This document shows positions 1-9,738 of a DNA stretch of 64,000 bases, one piece after another. The translations under genes and the position numbers were made by a program. Numbering within the stretch: the first letter of the stretch is position 1; the number at the start of each line of letters is the position of its first letter. The notes under the pieces are model-generated. The model ran no database searches. It was given only the letters and a program-made list of their open reading frames with translations, and had not been told where the DNA came from. The DNA lies in assembly GCA_937625935.1 (NCBI GenBank), contig OW569366.1, forward strand, positions 1-64,000, read 5' to 3'. This DNA comes from Tetramitus jugosus (Eukaryota > Heterolobosea > Eutetramitea > Acrasida > Vahlkampfiidae).

Positions 1-843
1 CAAACCCAAACCCAAACCCAAACCCAACCCAAACCCAAACCCAAACCCAAACCCAAACCCAAACCCAAACCCAAACCCAAACCCAAACCCAAACCCAAAC
101 CCAAACCCAAACCCAAACCCAAACCCAAACCCAAACCCAAACCCAAACCCAAACCCAAACCCAAACCCAAACCCAAACCCAAACCCAAACCCAAACCCAA
201 ACCCAAACCCAAACCCAAACCCAAACCCAAACCCAAACCCAAACCCAAACCCAAACCCAAACCCAAACCCAAACCCAAACCCAAACCCAAACCCAAACCC
301 AAACCCAAACCCAAACCCAAACCCAAACCCAAACCCAAACCCAAACCCAAACCCAAACCCAAACCCAAACCCAAACCCAAACCCAAACCCAAACCCAAAC
401 CCAAACCCAAACCCAAACCCAAACCCAAACCCAAACCCAAACCCAAACCCAAACCCAAACCCAAACCCAAACCCAAACCCAAACCCAAACCCAAACCCAA
501 ACCCAAACCCAAACCCAAACCCAAACCCAAACCCAAACCCAAACCCAAACCCAAACCCAAACCCAAACCCAAACCCAAACCCAAACCCAAACCCAAACCC
601 AAACCCAAACCCAAACCCAAACCCAAACCCAAACCCAAACCCAAACCCAAACCCAAACCCAAACCCAAACCCAAACCCAAACCCAAACCCAAACCCAAAC
701 CCAAACCCAAACCCAAACCCAAACCCAAACCCAAACCCAAACCCAAACCCAAACCCAAACCCAAACCCAAACCCAAACCCAAACCCAAACCCAAACCCAA
801 ACCCAAACCCAAACCCAAACCCAAACCCAAACCCAAACCCAAA
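1..843. repeat. Chromosome-terminal telomere, (AAACCC)n / (TTTGGG)n
   Basis: About 140 copies of a six-base unit fill the window from base 1 with only one visible irregularity, a five-base AACCC unit at 26-30. The C-rich strand runs 5' to 3' on the top strand, as expected at a left chromosome end, so the G-strand TTTGGG would run outward. The array stops abruptly at 843 and is followed by ordinary AT-rich sequence. The assembly begins inside the array, so its true length is unknown. Confidence 0.97.
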
Positions 844-2428
844 TTCACTTTCTTCTCAAAAATCAAAAACTTCTTCCAAATTCAAAACAGAATCGATTTA
901 TCATCTAAAATCTGATCAAGCAAGATAAATGGAAGCTAAAATCACTCAGCCCATTTCTATTTCCATCTTATGACGTTCACTCCTTAGTTTTTGTCGAAAA
1001 CAGAAATCTTCTCATTAATTGCTCAACATCTGGAAGGATTAGAGGTAATCTAGTGTGTCAGTATATGTTTTATGAGTAATTAATTCTATTTCTCTTCAGC
1101 TATGACGGGTTAGGTCTGGATATTCAACTCCCCATTCAAGAAAAACACAAAATTTGAGTTCTCATTCTATCAGAGCTAATTTCTCTCAGAAGAAGAATTT
1201 TTCCCAAGACTCTCAGTCCACTATATTCATAAATCTGAATTGTCATTCAGAAAAAGCTAGTACTCTGGATTTCTGACGGGTTGAGTCTGGTGTTTCAACT
1301 ATAAACACGATTCAAATTTGAAACTTCACTATTTCACTGGCTTACAGAATTTTAAATCGAAAAGTCTCAATAATAGATAAAACATCTGACTAAACAGTGA
1401 TTATTTGATAAAAACTGTGGATTCTATCCAGAAAAACACTAAATCAAGTCAATCAAAATTTCTGAAAATCAAGTACTAAGACACTGAGTCAAAAAATACA
1501 GTTCGTAGGAAATTATGTTAAAAATGATCAAATAATGTCCCAATACTGTGATCCAAAACAAAGAAATCAGTACATCTTACCCCCAATACAGAATCAAAAT
1601 CGTCTAAAATCTGTTGCAGAGTTAACCCTGTTGCAGAGAAAATCTGTTAATTACAGTAGGGAGCGATCGTCTCTGCGAGACGATACAGATTTAATCCTGT
1701 TAAATTCTGTTAGCCAATGTTAAAATCAGTCATAATCCCTATAGGTTGGGTTTAGGCTTATGAAGTCCAAACCCAACCTAAAGTCAAAATCACTCAAAAA
1801 CCATATTTAGACATTCTCCTTCCATATTAGGCCTAATATAAAAGGGTTGTGCTAGGTTTATGTATCCCAAAACCCAAACCCAACCTCTTCTGGATAGACT
1901 CTATCTACAATAGATTCTGCCTGATTACTAACTGCTGGTATACATTTTGTCAGTAAGGTTGGAGTATGCTCCAGATGATTTGAACTGTCCAATAACTTCT
2001 TCTAGAGAGTCACACCACGCTTTTAGAGTCTTCTCCATCAATGATACAGCCAGAGACCTTAAGTATCTTTCTAGTGCAAGTGATGTCCTTCTCAGGAACA
2101 TATTCAGAGTTAACTATCTGAGATTCAGAGTAAACTAGCAATTGTTCCACATTGATAACCTTCATCTTCTCTACAATATGTCCTCGAGCTGGACAAAAAT
2201 TCAAATGCTTCTTTCTTTTCTCCCAGCATATGGTCTCATTATTTTACTTCGATCACATTGACATAGATGGCCGTTACAGTATCGGCACAAGTAAACATAG
2301 TTTGAAGTATAGTTAACTCTGGATGCGGTTTCTTCTGAATAGTTGCATACTCTCCTGTAACTTCAATAACTTCTCTAAATGCATTTAATCAAAAGGGTAT
2401 AGGTTCATTTGCTTATCGAGATTACATA
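844..2428. other. Subtelomeric non-coding stretch
   Basis: No convincing gene is seen; the longest open frames are near 60 codons and have no recognisable motif. The stretch contains a degenerate direct repeat (about 1101-1130 and 1271-1300, both centred on TGACGGGTT followed by TCTGG and TTCAACT), telomere-like motifs at 1742-1887, and a perfect 16-base palindrome at 1824-1839. Confidence 0.6.
1742..1887. repeat. Interstitial telomere-like motifs and palindrome
   Basis: The G-rich form GGTTGGGTTT (1744-1753) and the C-rich form AAACCCAACC (1769-1778) form an inverted repeat of about 11-13 bp around a short loop. A second C-rich tract, CCCAAAACCCAAACCCAACC, sits near 1866-1885. Both C-rich tracts are preceded by TAGG(C/T)TTATG, so this is also a direct repeat about 100 bp apart. 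Between them 1824-1839 is a perfect palindrome centred on AGGCCT. These look like telomeric DNA captured inside the chromosome and then diverged. Confidence 0.6.
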
Positions 2429-3013
2429 AAGCAATTTTCCAAAAAGTGTGACGTTTTTTGAGCGTCAAAAAACAGAAATAAACGTTCCAAAAAGTTGTAA
2501 ATCACCGTTAAATCAGGTTTTTCTCCAATTTCCAGTTGAATTTCCAGAAGATTAAATTTGACTTGCCTTGTTTCCAACTGTTGAAGAAAGGAATTGAGTA
2601 CATTCCTCTTGTTGCTCACGCTATCGAAGATGAAATCTTCTAATTTGACCTTGTCCACGTTGATTTTTGTTTTAGGAGTAAACACAGATGCATCCCTACA
2701 TATCACTTCTCTTCTGGAACCTGATAGTCACTCTTCCTCATCAGATGAAGTGGATTGGTCATCAAAATCGAGCTTCTGGTGCAACAGATTCGAAGCTTTC
2801 CTCTTTTTGTGCTGCACCTCAAGTCTAATTGCATTCAACTCAGACATGAACAATAGCATAAGTGCAGGTGATATCAATCCATTCTCCCTCCACTGCAAAC
2901 GTCTTTGGGCTGATGAACAGTATCTCTCCCATCCTTTATCTACAAATAAACGCTCAAAAACGCAAAAAAACACAAACCAGAAAAAAAACGTCACACTTTT
3001 TGGAAAATTGCTA
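2429..3013. mobile_element. Inverted-repeat element, MITE-like, TA-flanked
   Basis: A 30-base stretch at 2430-2459 (core CCAAAAAGTGTGACG) is the exact reverse complement of 2983-3012. The arms extend one base further with a mismatch, and a TA dinucleotide lies just outside each end (2427-2428 and 3014-3015), as in Tc1/mariner-type target sites. The 585 bp interior has two minus-strand open frames of 94 and 88 codons with no transposase motif that I recognise, so a non-autonomous element or MITE is likely. Part of its interior recurs near 11,100-11,230. Confidence 0.65.
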
Positions 3014-3204
3014 TACAGCCACTTCCCAAAACAGCTAAGAATGCACAGAAGTTCAATATCACAGCTAATGATACTGTGATTACAACTGCACCACAGCCCG
3101 CAGAAGTGATGAATGTTTCAGTTCGATACGATCAGTGGCTGAACGCAACATCTGGTGTATTAGCTTGGTTCTGGCACATGATGCGACAACTTTACAACCA
3201 ATAA
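3013..3204 (+). pseudogene. Orphan open frame directly after the inverted-repeat element
   Basis: A frame with no stop runs from the element's right edge to a TAA at 3202-3204, about 63 codons. It lacks a start at its left edge; its only ATG codons fall in its second half. The C-terminal half is rich in Trp, Tyr and Met (for example WFWHMM). I do not recognise the product. It could be the 3' end of a gene cut by the element, or a chance open frame. Confidence 0.25.
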
Positions 3205-3762
3205 TTATTATAGTCTAGACTTGGTACTCTCCACCAATTGTCTTGTGCTTGCTGTGATTGGCCATAGAGATAGATCGTGTACAATGCAACTATTACAATA
3301 ACCCCTTTTGCTATTCCTTGTTTCATCCACGTTTACTAAATGATTGTTTTCGTTGTAATGATGCTGTAGATGTTGCTGCTATTCTTCTCTTCTCAGCTCG
3401 GTCAACAGTCTATGCTTCATACTGCTCCATAATCTCAACCAATGCTATATGAATCTTAATACATTCATTATTGAAGTTGTATGAAGCACCAGACGTAGGA
3501 ATATCTATCATTGAAATGACTTATTCTATCAAACTCTGCTGTTGGAAAGCATACAACCTCGCCAGAGGTCGTCATTATCTTGACATTTATAGCCGTTAGA
3601 CTGTAGTGTGCAACTGTAAACTTTACAATCTCTGGTGACTTGTTCATAGTTGAGAAACAACAGAACATAGAGAGTATTTAACACACTAAGCAGTCAAACC
3701 TCAGAATAAGAAACAAATATGTATCCAGTGTATGGCACTCAGATAGCTGGTAGAACCCTTAG

Positions 3763-4014
3763 AAAACTTGTTGTACTTCACGTCCACAAACAATACAAAA
3801 GAATTGTATTGCATTCGTACAAAAGCACACGCAACATTTTGATAGTTCTCATGGTGTAGAACACGCATTAGCTATCTATAACAATGCTATGGACATTGCG
3901 GAACACGAGGGTGTTCTCAGAACCGATATCGTTGCAGCAGCTGCCCTCCTACATGATGTCAGAGATCATAAGTACACATGCTTGCTTGAAAGAGGAGAAC
4001 CAGTATCTGCATAG
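3763..4014 (+). pseudogene. HD-domain phosphohydrolase, N-terminal half only
   Basis: The frame reads an HD superfamily N-terminal half: HGVEH (first His), then an alanine-rich helix ending in LLHD (the paired His-Asp metal ligands) and a DHKY motif typical of YedJ-type HD hydrolases. About ten codons after DHKY the frame runs into a stop at 4012-4014. There is no ATG at the left edge. The missing C-terminal half of the same family is found at 8366-8766, so the gene appears to have been broken and its halves separated by about 4.3 kb. The 3' end overlaps the start of the coiled-coil remnant in another frame. Confidence 0.6.
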
Positions 4015-5072
4015 TCAAATTACAAAAGTATCTGCTGAGATTGAAGATTCCAAGAAGCAATGGGAGAACTCTGTCGCTGAAGGAATAGATTTGAAGCATA
4101 TTATATCAGCCAAAGACGAAGAACTCGATCAACTGGTATCATCATATCGGGAGATGAGTTCAGAATACAACAAAACCAAGGATAGTGTCTCTATTCTCGA
4201 GAGGGAGTGCTCTGATCTCAAAATTAAACTTAATCACAAAGACCAGGAGTTACAGCATCTCGCAAATCGATTGCAAGAAATGGAAGAGAGAGAGCATCAG
4301 ATGATTGTAGATTTAAATTCCTTCCATCACCAGAACGAGTTGCTATCAAACCAAAATGTATTTTATTCTGAACAAGGAAAAGAGATCGAACAAGAGAAGG
4401 AAGATTTGATGCACGAAATCTCTCATCTGAAACACATGAACATAGAGACCGAAAAACTATTGGCTGAAGCCAAAACAGAATTGATTCAAAAGAGGTTAGA
4501 CTTAGAACATGTAGCAGGTTTATTAACTGATCTAGAAGGTCAAAAATCGAGGATAGAGGACGATAATAGACAGGAAAAGGGCCGTATCTTTGATATGGAG
4601 AAGAGAATGTCAGAACTAAGTGTTCAACTCCTATGTTCAACAACAGCCGAGAAGGAGAATAAGATGTTAATTAACTCAGAGACTGAGTGAACTAGAGCAA
4701 ACAAATGAAACCTAATCAATACAAGTCAAGAAGAATCGAACAATGGAGTTGCAGTTGCAGGAGAAAGCCATGTCCAACTCGAAAACTCTAGGATAAAATT
4801 GGAGGACTTGAACCAAAAGATTGAACAGCATATCGAATCTCATTTCAAACTATCCAAAGATATGGAAGCAATGAAAGCTAGTTTAATTCAAGCAGATGAA
4901 CAAATTGACCAACTCCATCAAGCTCACTGTGAACTGAGCACTGAAAAATCAAGCAAAGATAGGTTTGTTGCATGAGATTCAGGACCTTAAAGATGAATCG
5001 AAGCAACTCAAAACAATGTTGTCTGCAATGAGACAAGACAACCAACGACTTCAAGATTTGTTACTCGAATAA
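3953..5072 (+). pseudogene. Coiled-coil protein gene, broken by frameshifts
   Basis: From the tandem ATGs at 3953/3956 to the stop at 4688-4690 the frame is rich in Glu, Lys, Gln and Leu with heptad spacing (CLKEEN, LDQLVSS, LERECSDL, HLANRLQEMEERE), a long parallel coiled coil. After that stop coiled-coil reading resumes in other frames: about 4793-4975 (LEDLNQKIEQ, IDQLHQAH) and about 4970-5072 (LHEIQDLKDESKQL). The parts together suggest one long coiled-coil protein with at least two frame breaks. Pfam-type coiled coils say nothing about function. Confidence 0.6.
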
Positions 5073-5251
5073 ACCTATTCCATGATGCAATCAAGTTTGA
5101 ACGGGTATTCTTCACAACAGGGGAGTCAAATTCCCTCAACACGAAGTTTCCAATTGACACTAGGCCAAAAAACAGAAGAAATCAAACAATAAAAACTGAT
5201 TGTTGGGTTGTCCAGACAGAGGAGAAAGAGGATATCATCAGAAGGCGAAAA

Positions 5252-5851
5252 ATGGTGAATCCGAATCACTTGCACTCCACCTTCACAACAACAATGTGCA
5301 ACAGTGATGACAATCATCATGATGAAAATTCACTCAATCTCATGTATGACAATAACAACAGTATTAATAATAATAATAATCATGCATCAATGGTGATGAT
5401 ACTTGATTCATTGAGCAATGATGTCATACAGGAGATTATGAGCTTTCTGACCTATCAAGAACTACTTCTCTGTGCATCGTTTGTCAACAAGAGATGGTTT
5501 GGATTGGCGTCGAGTGATCACTTGTGGACGCATCATTTGGATCATGAACGTAATCGATTGTCGCCGTTCACACTACGGAAACGCAAGGAAATTTCAGATC
5601 AGAAACAACAACGAAAATTATTACAACAACGACAATTACAAGTGCACAAATCGAGTAGTGGTGGTATCTATAGAGCAAGAGAAAATGATGATGATTACAT
5701 GACGATTAGAGAACGAAATGATGAGTCTACATCATGGAATCAGCAGAGTCAAAATGTTGATGAATATCACTATGGAAATCATCAGATGCATAACGGTAGT
5801 AGTAGTAGTAACAGCTCGAGTAGTGCAAAAAAAGACTTTTTACACTTGTAG
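5252..5851 (+). CDS. F-box protein, likely N-terminal part of a split F-box/membrane gene
   Basis: The ATG at 5252 opens a 199-codon frame. Residues 1-45 are Asn/Asp/His-rich. Residues about 50-95 fit an F-box: LSNDVIQEIMSFL, a CASFVNKRW segment and a LW pair (DHLWTHH). F-box proteins recruit substrates to SCF ubiquitin ligases by binding Skp1. The rest is Gln/Ser/Asn-rich and ends after an A7 run (5826-5832). One added A there would carry the frame directly into the membrane-protein frame that begins at 5857, so the natural product may be one F-box protein with a multi-pass C-terminus. As given, the two are separate frames. Confidence 0.7.
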   Translation: MVNPNHLHSTFTTTMCNSDDNHHDENSLNLMYDNNNSINNNNNHASMVMILDSLSNDVIQEIMSFLTYQELLLCASFVNKRWFGLASSDHLWTHHLDHERNRLSPFTLRKRKEISDQKQQRKLLQQRQLQVHKSSSGGIYRARENDDDYMTIRERNDESTSWNQQSQNVDEYHYGNHQMHNGSSSSNSSSSAKKDFLHL

Positions 5852-5856
5852 TAAAG

Positions 5857-6492
5857 ATGAATGCGAGCGACCGGAGCATCAAGCGCAAAATTTTACAGGT
5901 CATGACTGCGAAGCGAGTGTTTCAGAAATCGTATGGCATCGTGTTACCAGTGTTATTCTTTGTTGGACTGTCCTTGAGCTCTCTCATGTTTCCATTTGGT
6001 GAAGGATTGATATCGTGGTACATGCCATTCCTGTTCCTGTCTCTGCCCAGTTATCTACTGATATTGCTATCCGTGTTTATCGATCCTTTCTTGCTCAGTT
6101 ATATTAAAGATCAGTATCATCATGTGTTAGGCACGCAGTTGCACTCAGTGGGAGATTTTGAAACGGTCAAGAGCATGAATCTGCTAGTGTGGTCTCTGAG
6201 TTGGATACCGACATCGTTGTTGTGCATCTTTCTGAGAGGCAGGTTCTGGCCCAGCGCAACATACAGTGTCTCTCTTAGTCCCATATTTGCCATGTGTAGT
6301 GTGTTGCTGCTGGTACCTCCCATGATTTGGTTCAATCGATTCAAGAGAGGAATCCTGAATTTTCAGCAAAACATCTCCGTGTTCATCGTGTACTGTCTGT
6401 GTGCTGTCGTCAGTTTGTTTATTGTGGTTCAACGTGCGCTGTGTTACAGACATGACATGTCGACCAAGAGAAGAGATACTCGCGAGGAGTGA
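5857..6492 (+). CDS. Multi-pass membrane protein, probable C-terminal part of the F-box gene
   Basis: A 211-codon frame starting at an ATG five bases after the F-box stop. It has about five hydrophobic segments (VLPVLFFVGLSL, YMPFLFLSLPSYLLILLSVF, WIPTSLLCIFL, PIFAMCSVLLLVPP, FIVYCLCAVVSLFIVV) with basic loops and a charged C-terminal tail (STKRRDTREE). I do not recognise a named family. The frame is open upstream through the A7 run, which favours it being the continuation of the F-box frame rather than an independent gene. It converges on the discoidin-domain gene with only 25 bp between stops. Confidence 0.6.
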   Translation: MNASDRSIKRKILQVMTAKRVFQKSYGIVLPVLFFVGLSLSSLMFPFGEGLISWYMPFLFLSLPSYLLILLSVFIDPFLLSYIKDQYHHVLGTQLHSVGDFETVKSMNLLVWSLSWIPTSLLCIFLRGRFWPSATYSVSLSPIFAMCSVLLLVPPMIWFNRFKRGILNFQQNISVFIVYCLCAVVSLFIVVQRALCYRHDMSTKRRDTREE

Positions 6493-6517
6493 GAAGACAG
6501 CTGAGAAGAAGTTCCTA

Positions 6518-7060
6518 TTAGTTTAATGTGGTGTACAGCTCCCAACGCATACAAATGTTATCGACCCACTCAAGTGGTCTCAATCTGACCACCTTTGCTT
6601 TAAACGGTGTCACTGGATTAATAATGACAGTATTCCTGTCAAAATTACCAGACAACACAGTCGGATATCTAATGAACTCAGTTTCACTTTCATTCACATT
6701 GTACAATAACTCGTACTTGGTTACTCTTTGGTCAGTTTCTTCATCTCCTCTTCCTTGAGTTGCCACTCCAGTGATGGTTGTGACAGATGGCAGAGTCACT
6801 TGAATCCAATGATTGAGAGCATCTGGGATCTGATCATACTGCTTCCAAACACACCATGCACGAGCATAAGAACTATTATAGTGCAGTCTGCCATGGGTTG
6901 CAGTATGATATTGGTCGAATGAAGAGGAAACTTTGAGTCTTTCATCACCAATGACGTGACTGTGTTGGATACCAACTGGAATTAATCCAATCGACTTTAC
7001 TTGCGCTACTGTGAATAACAATACAGTCAACAAAAGGAATAAAAATAATTGTTTGTTCAT
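6518..7060 (-). CDS. Secreted F5/8 type C (discoidin-like) domain protein
   Basis: A 180-residue protein starting at the ATG at 7060. Residues 1-23 form a clear signal peptide (NKQLFLFLLLTVLLFTVAQ). The remainder is one F5/8C domain of typical size: two aromatic/Trp landmarks near the start (WCVWKQYD, HWIQV), the ITGVATQGRGD strand, VTKYELLYN, a GNFDRNT turn, then VVRLRPLEW and a final MRWELY. These beta-sandwich domains bind sugars or phospholipids at cell surfaces. With only a signal peptide and the domain, the product is probably a secreted lectin-like protein. Single frame, no defects. Confidence 0.85.
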   Translation of the reverse strand: MNKQLFLFLLLTVLLFTVAQVKSIGLIPVGIQHSHVIGDERLKVSSSFDQYHTATHGRLHYNSSYARAWCVWKQYDQIPDALNHWIQVTLPSVTTITGVATQGRGDEETDQRVTKYELLYNVNESETEFIRYPTVLSGNFDRNTVIINPVTPFKAKVVRLRPLEWVDNICMRWELYTTLN

Positions 7061-7901
7061 TTTTTTTGTTTGTGTGCTGAGAGAACTTGTTGTCGTGAAC
7101 CAATAAAAATGAACCGTGACACGATTTGCTTTGTAAAGTTCCCTACCTCAATGTCACCCATCTGGCCAAGTTGGTCGACGAAAACCCATAGTATGTATGT
7201 TAGAATTTCAGGAAATTCCTTACTGAGGAAGGTCCCGATTCGGAATGGAACGGTAACAATTTTACAGAATACTTTAACTTATTCAAGACATTATCGCAAT
7301 GATTTTTTGAATCAAAGCATTTGTTTGACATACAAGTTGACACTCGTACTGTTTTCTTCCTTTGTCCTTTTGATGTCTTTCTCTGGTACTTTGTTTTGTG
7401 TTTGATTCCAATAACACACGACAATCATAGGTCCATTCAAAAATTAAACGAATGGGCTGGATATTCCATCCATATCAACCATCACAGTCACCATCCACCA
7501 GTTAGTCTATAACAAGCATACTGTCAAAGTGATAGTCAGGAGACTTCGTCAAACAACTGGCAAAACGAATTGTTTCCATTGGGAGATTCCTGTGGGAGTA
7601 GCATTGATGCGTGCTTAGACTGATTTTTCCAACAATTGAATCTATTTGGTGTTGTTCGAAATGTCCGAATTTTGGCCTGTTCGTGCGAAAATCAAACAGA
7701 CAGAATACATGACTTGTGCTAGACGCAATGATTTTTTGAATCCGAGTATTTGTGTCAAAGTGTCAAAGCACACCGGTCAACTTTATTCGCGGTTGCGGCA
7801 CTTGCAAATGTTCAATTGATTGTGTCAGAGATCTCCATAAAGTAATGATGCTATCTTGCCGAGTAGGTCAGATCAGCAACACATACCAACTGAGATCATG
7901 A

Positions 7902-8297
7902 GACCTGTCATCACTATCCTTCTTTTCGTGCTTGCTTTGCTTTGGCCTCATATCAGGAAAGCTCGACGGAACGATCGATTACACCTGGGGTAGCATATTC
8001 ATTCCCATCTGGCTCATGTTAACAGTCATTATCCATCTGTGTCCCATTACTTGCTTCTTGAGTGTTAGAGGCAACAGTGAATTTTTTGCCGGGTTGAGTT
8101 TCGGTAGTTGTATCATGTGCATTGGTGTTCTGCCACTGACAATCTTCATGATACTCCTATCGCTCAAACTTGACAACAAGATACACTTACAATGGTTCCA
8201 CTTGTTCCTTCCATTGTATGTCTTTGAAATTGTCTTGCTACTATTGTTGCTCGTATTTGGATTACCAGGTATCCAAGAAGGACTACCAGACATATAA
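7902..8297 (+). pseudogene. TMEM185-like membrane protein fragment
   Basis: A frame open from 7902 to the stop at 8295-8297 encodes membrane segments with the pattern SGKLDGTIDYTW followed by FIPIWLMLTVII, then SLKLDNKIHLQWFHLFLPLY and a Leu-rich helix. The repeated K-L-D-x-x-I motif followed by Trp and a hydrophobic helix recalls the TMEM185 / Fragile-X-F family. There is no ATG in frame; an out-of-frame ATG at 7898 starts a hydrophobic leader that stops early. A lysine-rich tail lies in another frame just downstream. It looks like a remnant. Confidence 0.45.
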
Positions 8298-8365
8298 ACA
8301 GAACAAAAAGAAAGATTCTCCTTTCGAACATGACCTCTTTTATCCACAAACAACAACGAGAATAA

Positions 8366-8766
8366 TCATGTGTATCTGAGCAGGAATTGCACAAGTTCAT
8401 TCATAATCTGTTTGACAAGACAGATGCTAAGAGAATGATTGCTATTATCGATCATGTCTCGTATTCAAAGGAAGTAAACAACAAGAGACAGAATATGGGA
8501 GCAGACTCCTTTTGAACATAGTATCAGAAGCAGATAGAATAGCGGCATTGGGAGAAGTTGGTATTGATAGATGCAGACGGTATACTATTCAGCTACTTGG
8601 TCCAAATGCTTCAGAAGTTGAAATAGTAGCCAGAGTAGTAAACTGTGAAGAGAAATTAATGACTCTGATTGACTATATCTACACCAATAGACGCAAACAG
8701 ATTGCTCATGTAGGTAATAGCTATGTGCAGAACTACTACAGAAACAATAAGCCTGATAAGCGCTAA
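8366..8766 (+). pseudogene. HD-domain phosphohydrolase, C-terminal half, frameshifted
   Basis: Frame one (8366-8515) encodes a helical stretch with IIDHVSYSKE, which fits the HD family segment after the His-Asp pair. It ends at a TGA (8513-8515). The reading continues in a second frame from 8512 with SEADRIAALGEVGIDRCRRY, the conserved ADRL-x-A-x-G-x-x-GI block carrying the last Asp of YedJ-type HD hydrolases, to the stop at 8764-8766. It begins where the N-terminal half at 3763-4014 ends, with no overlap. An extra frameshift near 8,500-8,515 indicates decay after the split. Confidence 0.55.
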
Positions 8767-9738
8767 TGATCTATTCTGCAACAATATCTATCCTAAAGAC
8801 TCTCCGTACAACGATCGTCAATAATGGTTTAATTCATGCACAAAAGCTTTCTGATGTATGTTTATTGCATGTACACCAAAAAGTAGGAGAGTAATGCGAT
8901 TACCAGTAATACTGCAACAATTAATGCATAAACAGGCAATGATTATCACAATCACAATGATCTGCAGCACTCTATCATTATTAATATCGTGCAATTCCTT
9001 GTTGGTCAGCCAGAATGATGTTAATTGGTTATGCATGTCGATCTGTTTTATTTGAAAAAACATTCAATCGCTAAAGAGTAACCTCTTCCAGTGTTCTGAG
9101 TAGTAGCTTCTTGTATTCGTCCTTCCCTGACAATCAGTCTTCAAATAGTTTACCTCCCAGAGTAAGCTGCTGATCATTGGCATATGATACCTGCATAGTT
9201 TTCTTTCTGAATGTAATCCCATAGTTTTCTCCCAGTACAGGTACACTGAAACACCTTTTCTTCGATGAAGTTCCTCCACATGACTTTGCGTATAAGTGAG
9301 AACAGGTTTCTTGTTTGATAGGGGCTCTTTATCTCATCACTCCTCCGAACTTATGCCCTTGCTACTCTCATATTATAGAATTCAGTTGGGAGTCGCGAAG
9401 TGCCAGAGCCAGAGTTTTTTCTTTTCATCTCTGTCCAGCCAATCATTTTCGATACAGTTGCTGTATAGAATGACAGGCAGAACAATACACATATACATGG
9501 CCAGGTGATACCTTACTAAAATCTCTTTTTAGTAATGAAATTGTGTGCAAAATTTCTCAAGCACCTACTTGACACAGGGAAGAAGTATATCGTGCTTCTT
9601 TAAACCTACAAGTCGATCATCATACCAGCAATGAACAACGACATGTTCTCTGAACAGCATGATTTCTTCTTGGAACTTAGAGTAAACAGAATTCAATTTT
9701 CAATCAATCCATGATCAAGAAGTATCTGCTTGGTAGAT
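8767..9738. other. Non-coding stretch, no recognised feature
   Basis: Open frames on either strand are at most about 80 codons and show no domain signature. A minus-strand 71-codon frame at 9064-9279 is Tyr/Trp-rich but cannot be assigned. No repeat or RNA gene was recognised. Confidence 0.5.

Noticed and set aside
2422-2994. Two minus-strand frames inside the inverted-repeat element as real genes
   Set aside because: Neither has a transposase or other domain signature, and their ends overlap the terminal repeats.
9064-9279. 71-codon minus-strand open frame in the gene-poor stretch
   Set aside because: Composition is uninformative and no homology or conserved pattern is visible.
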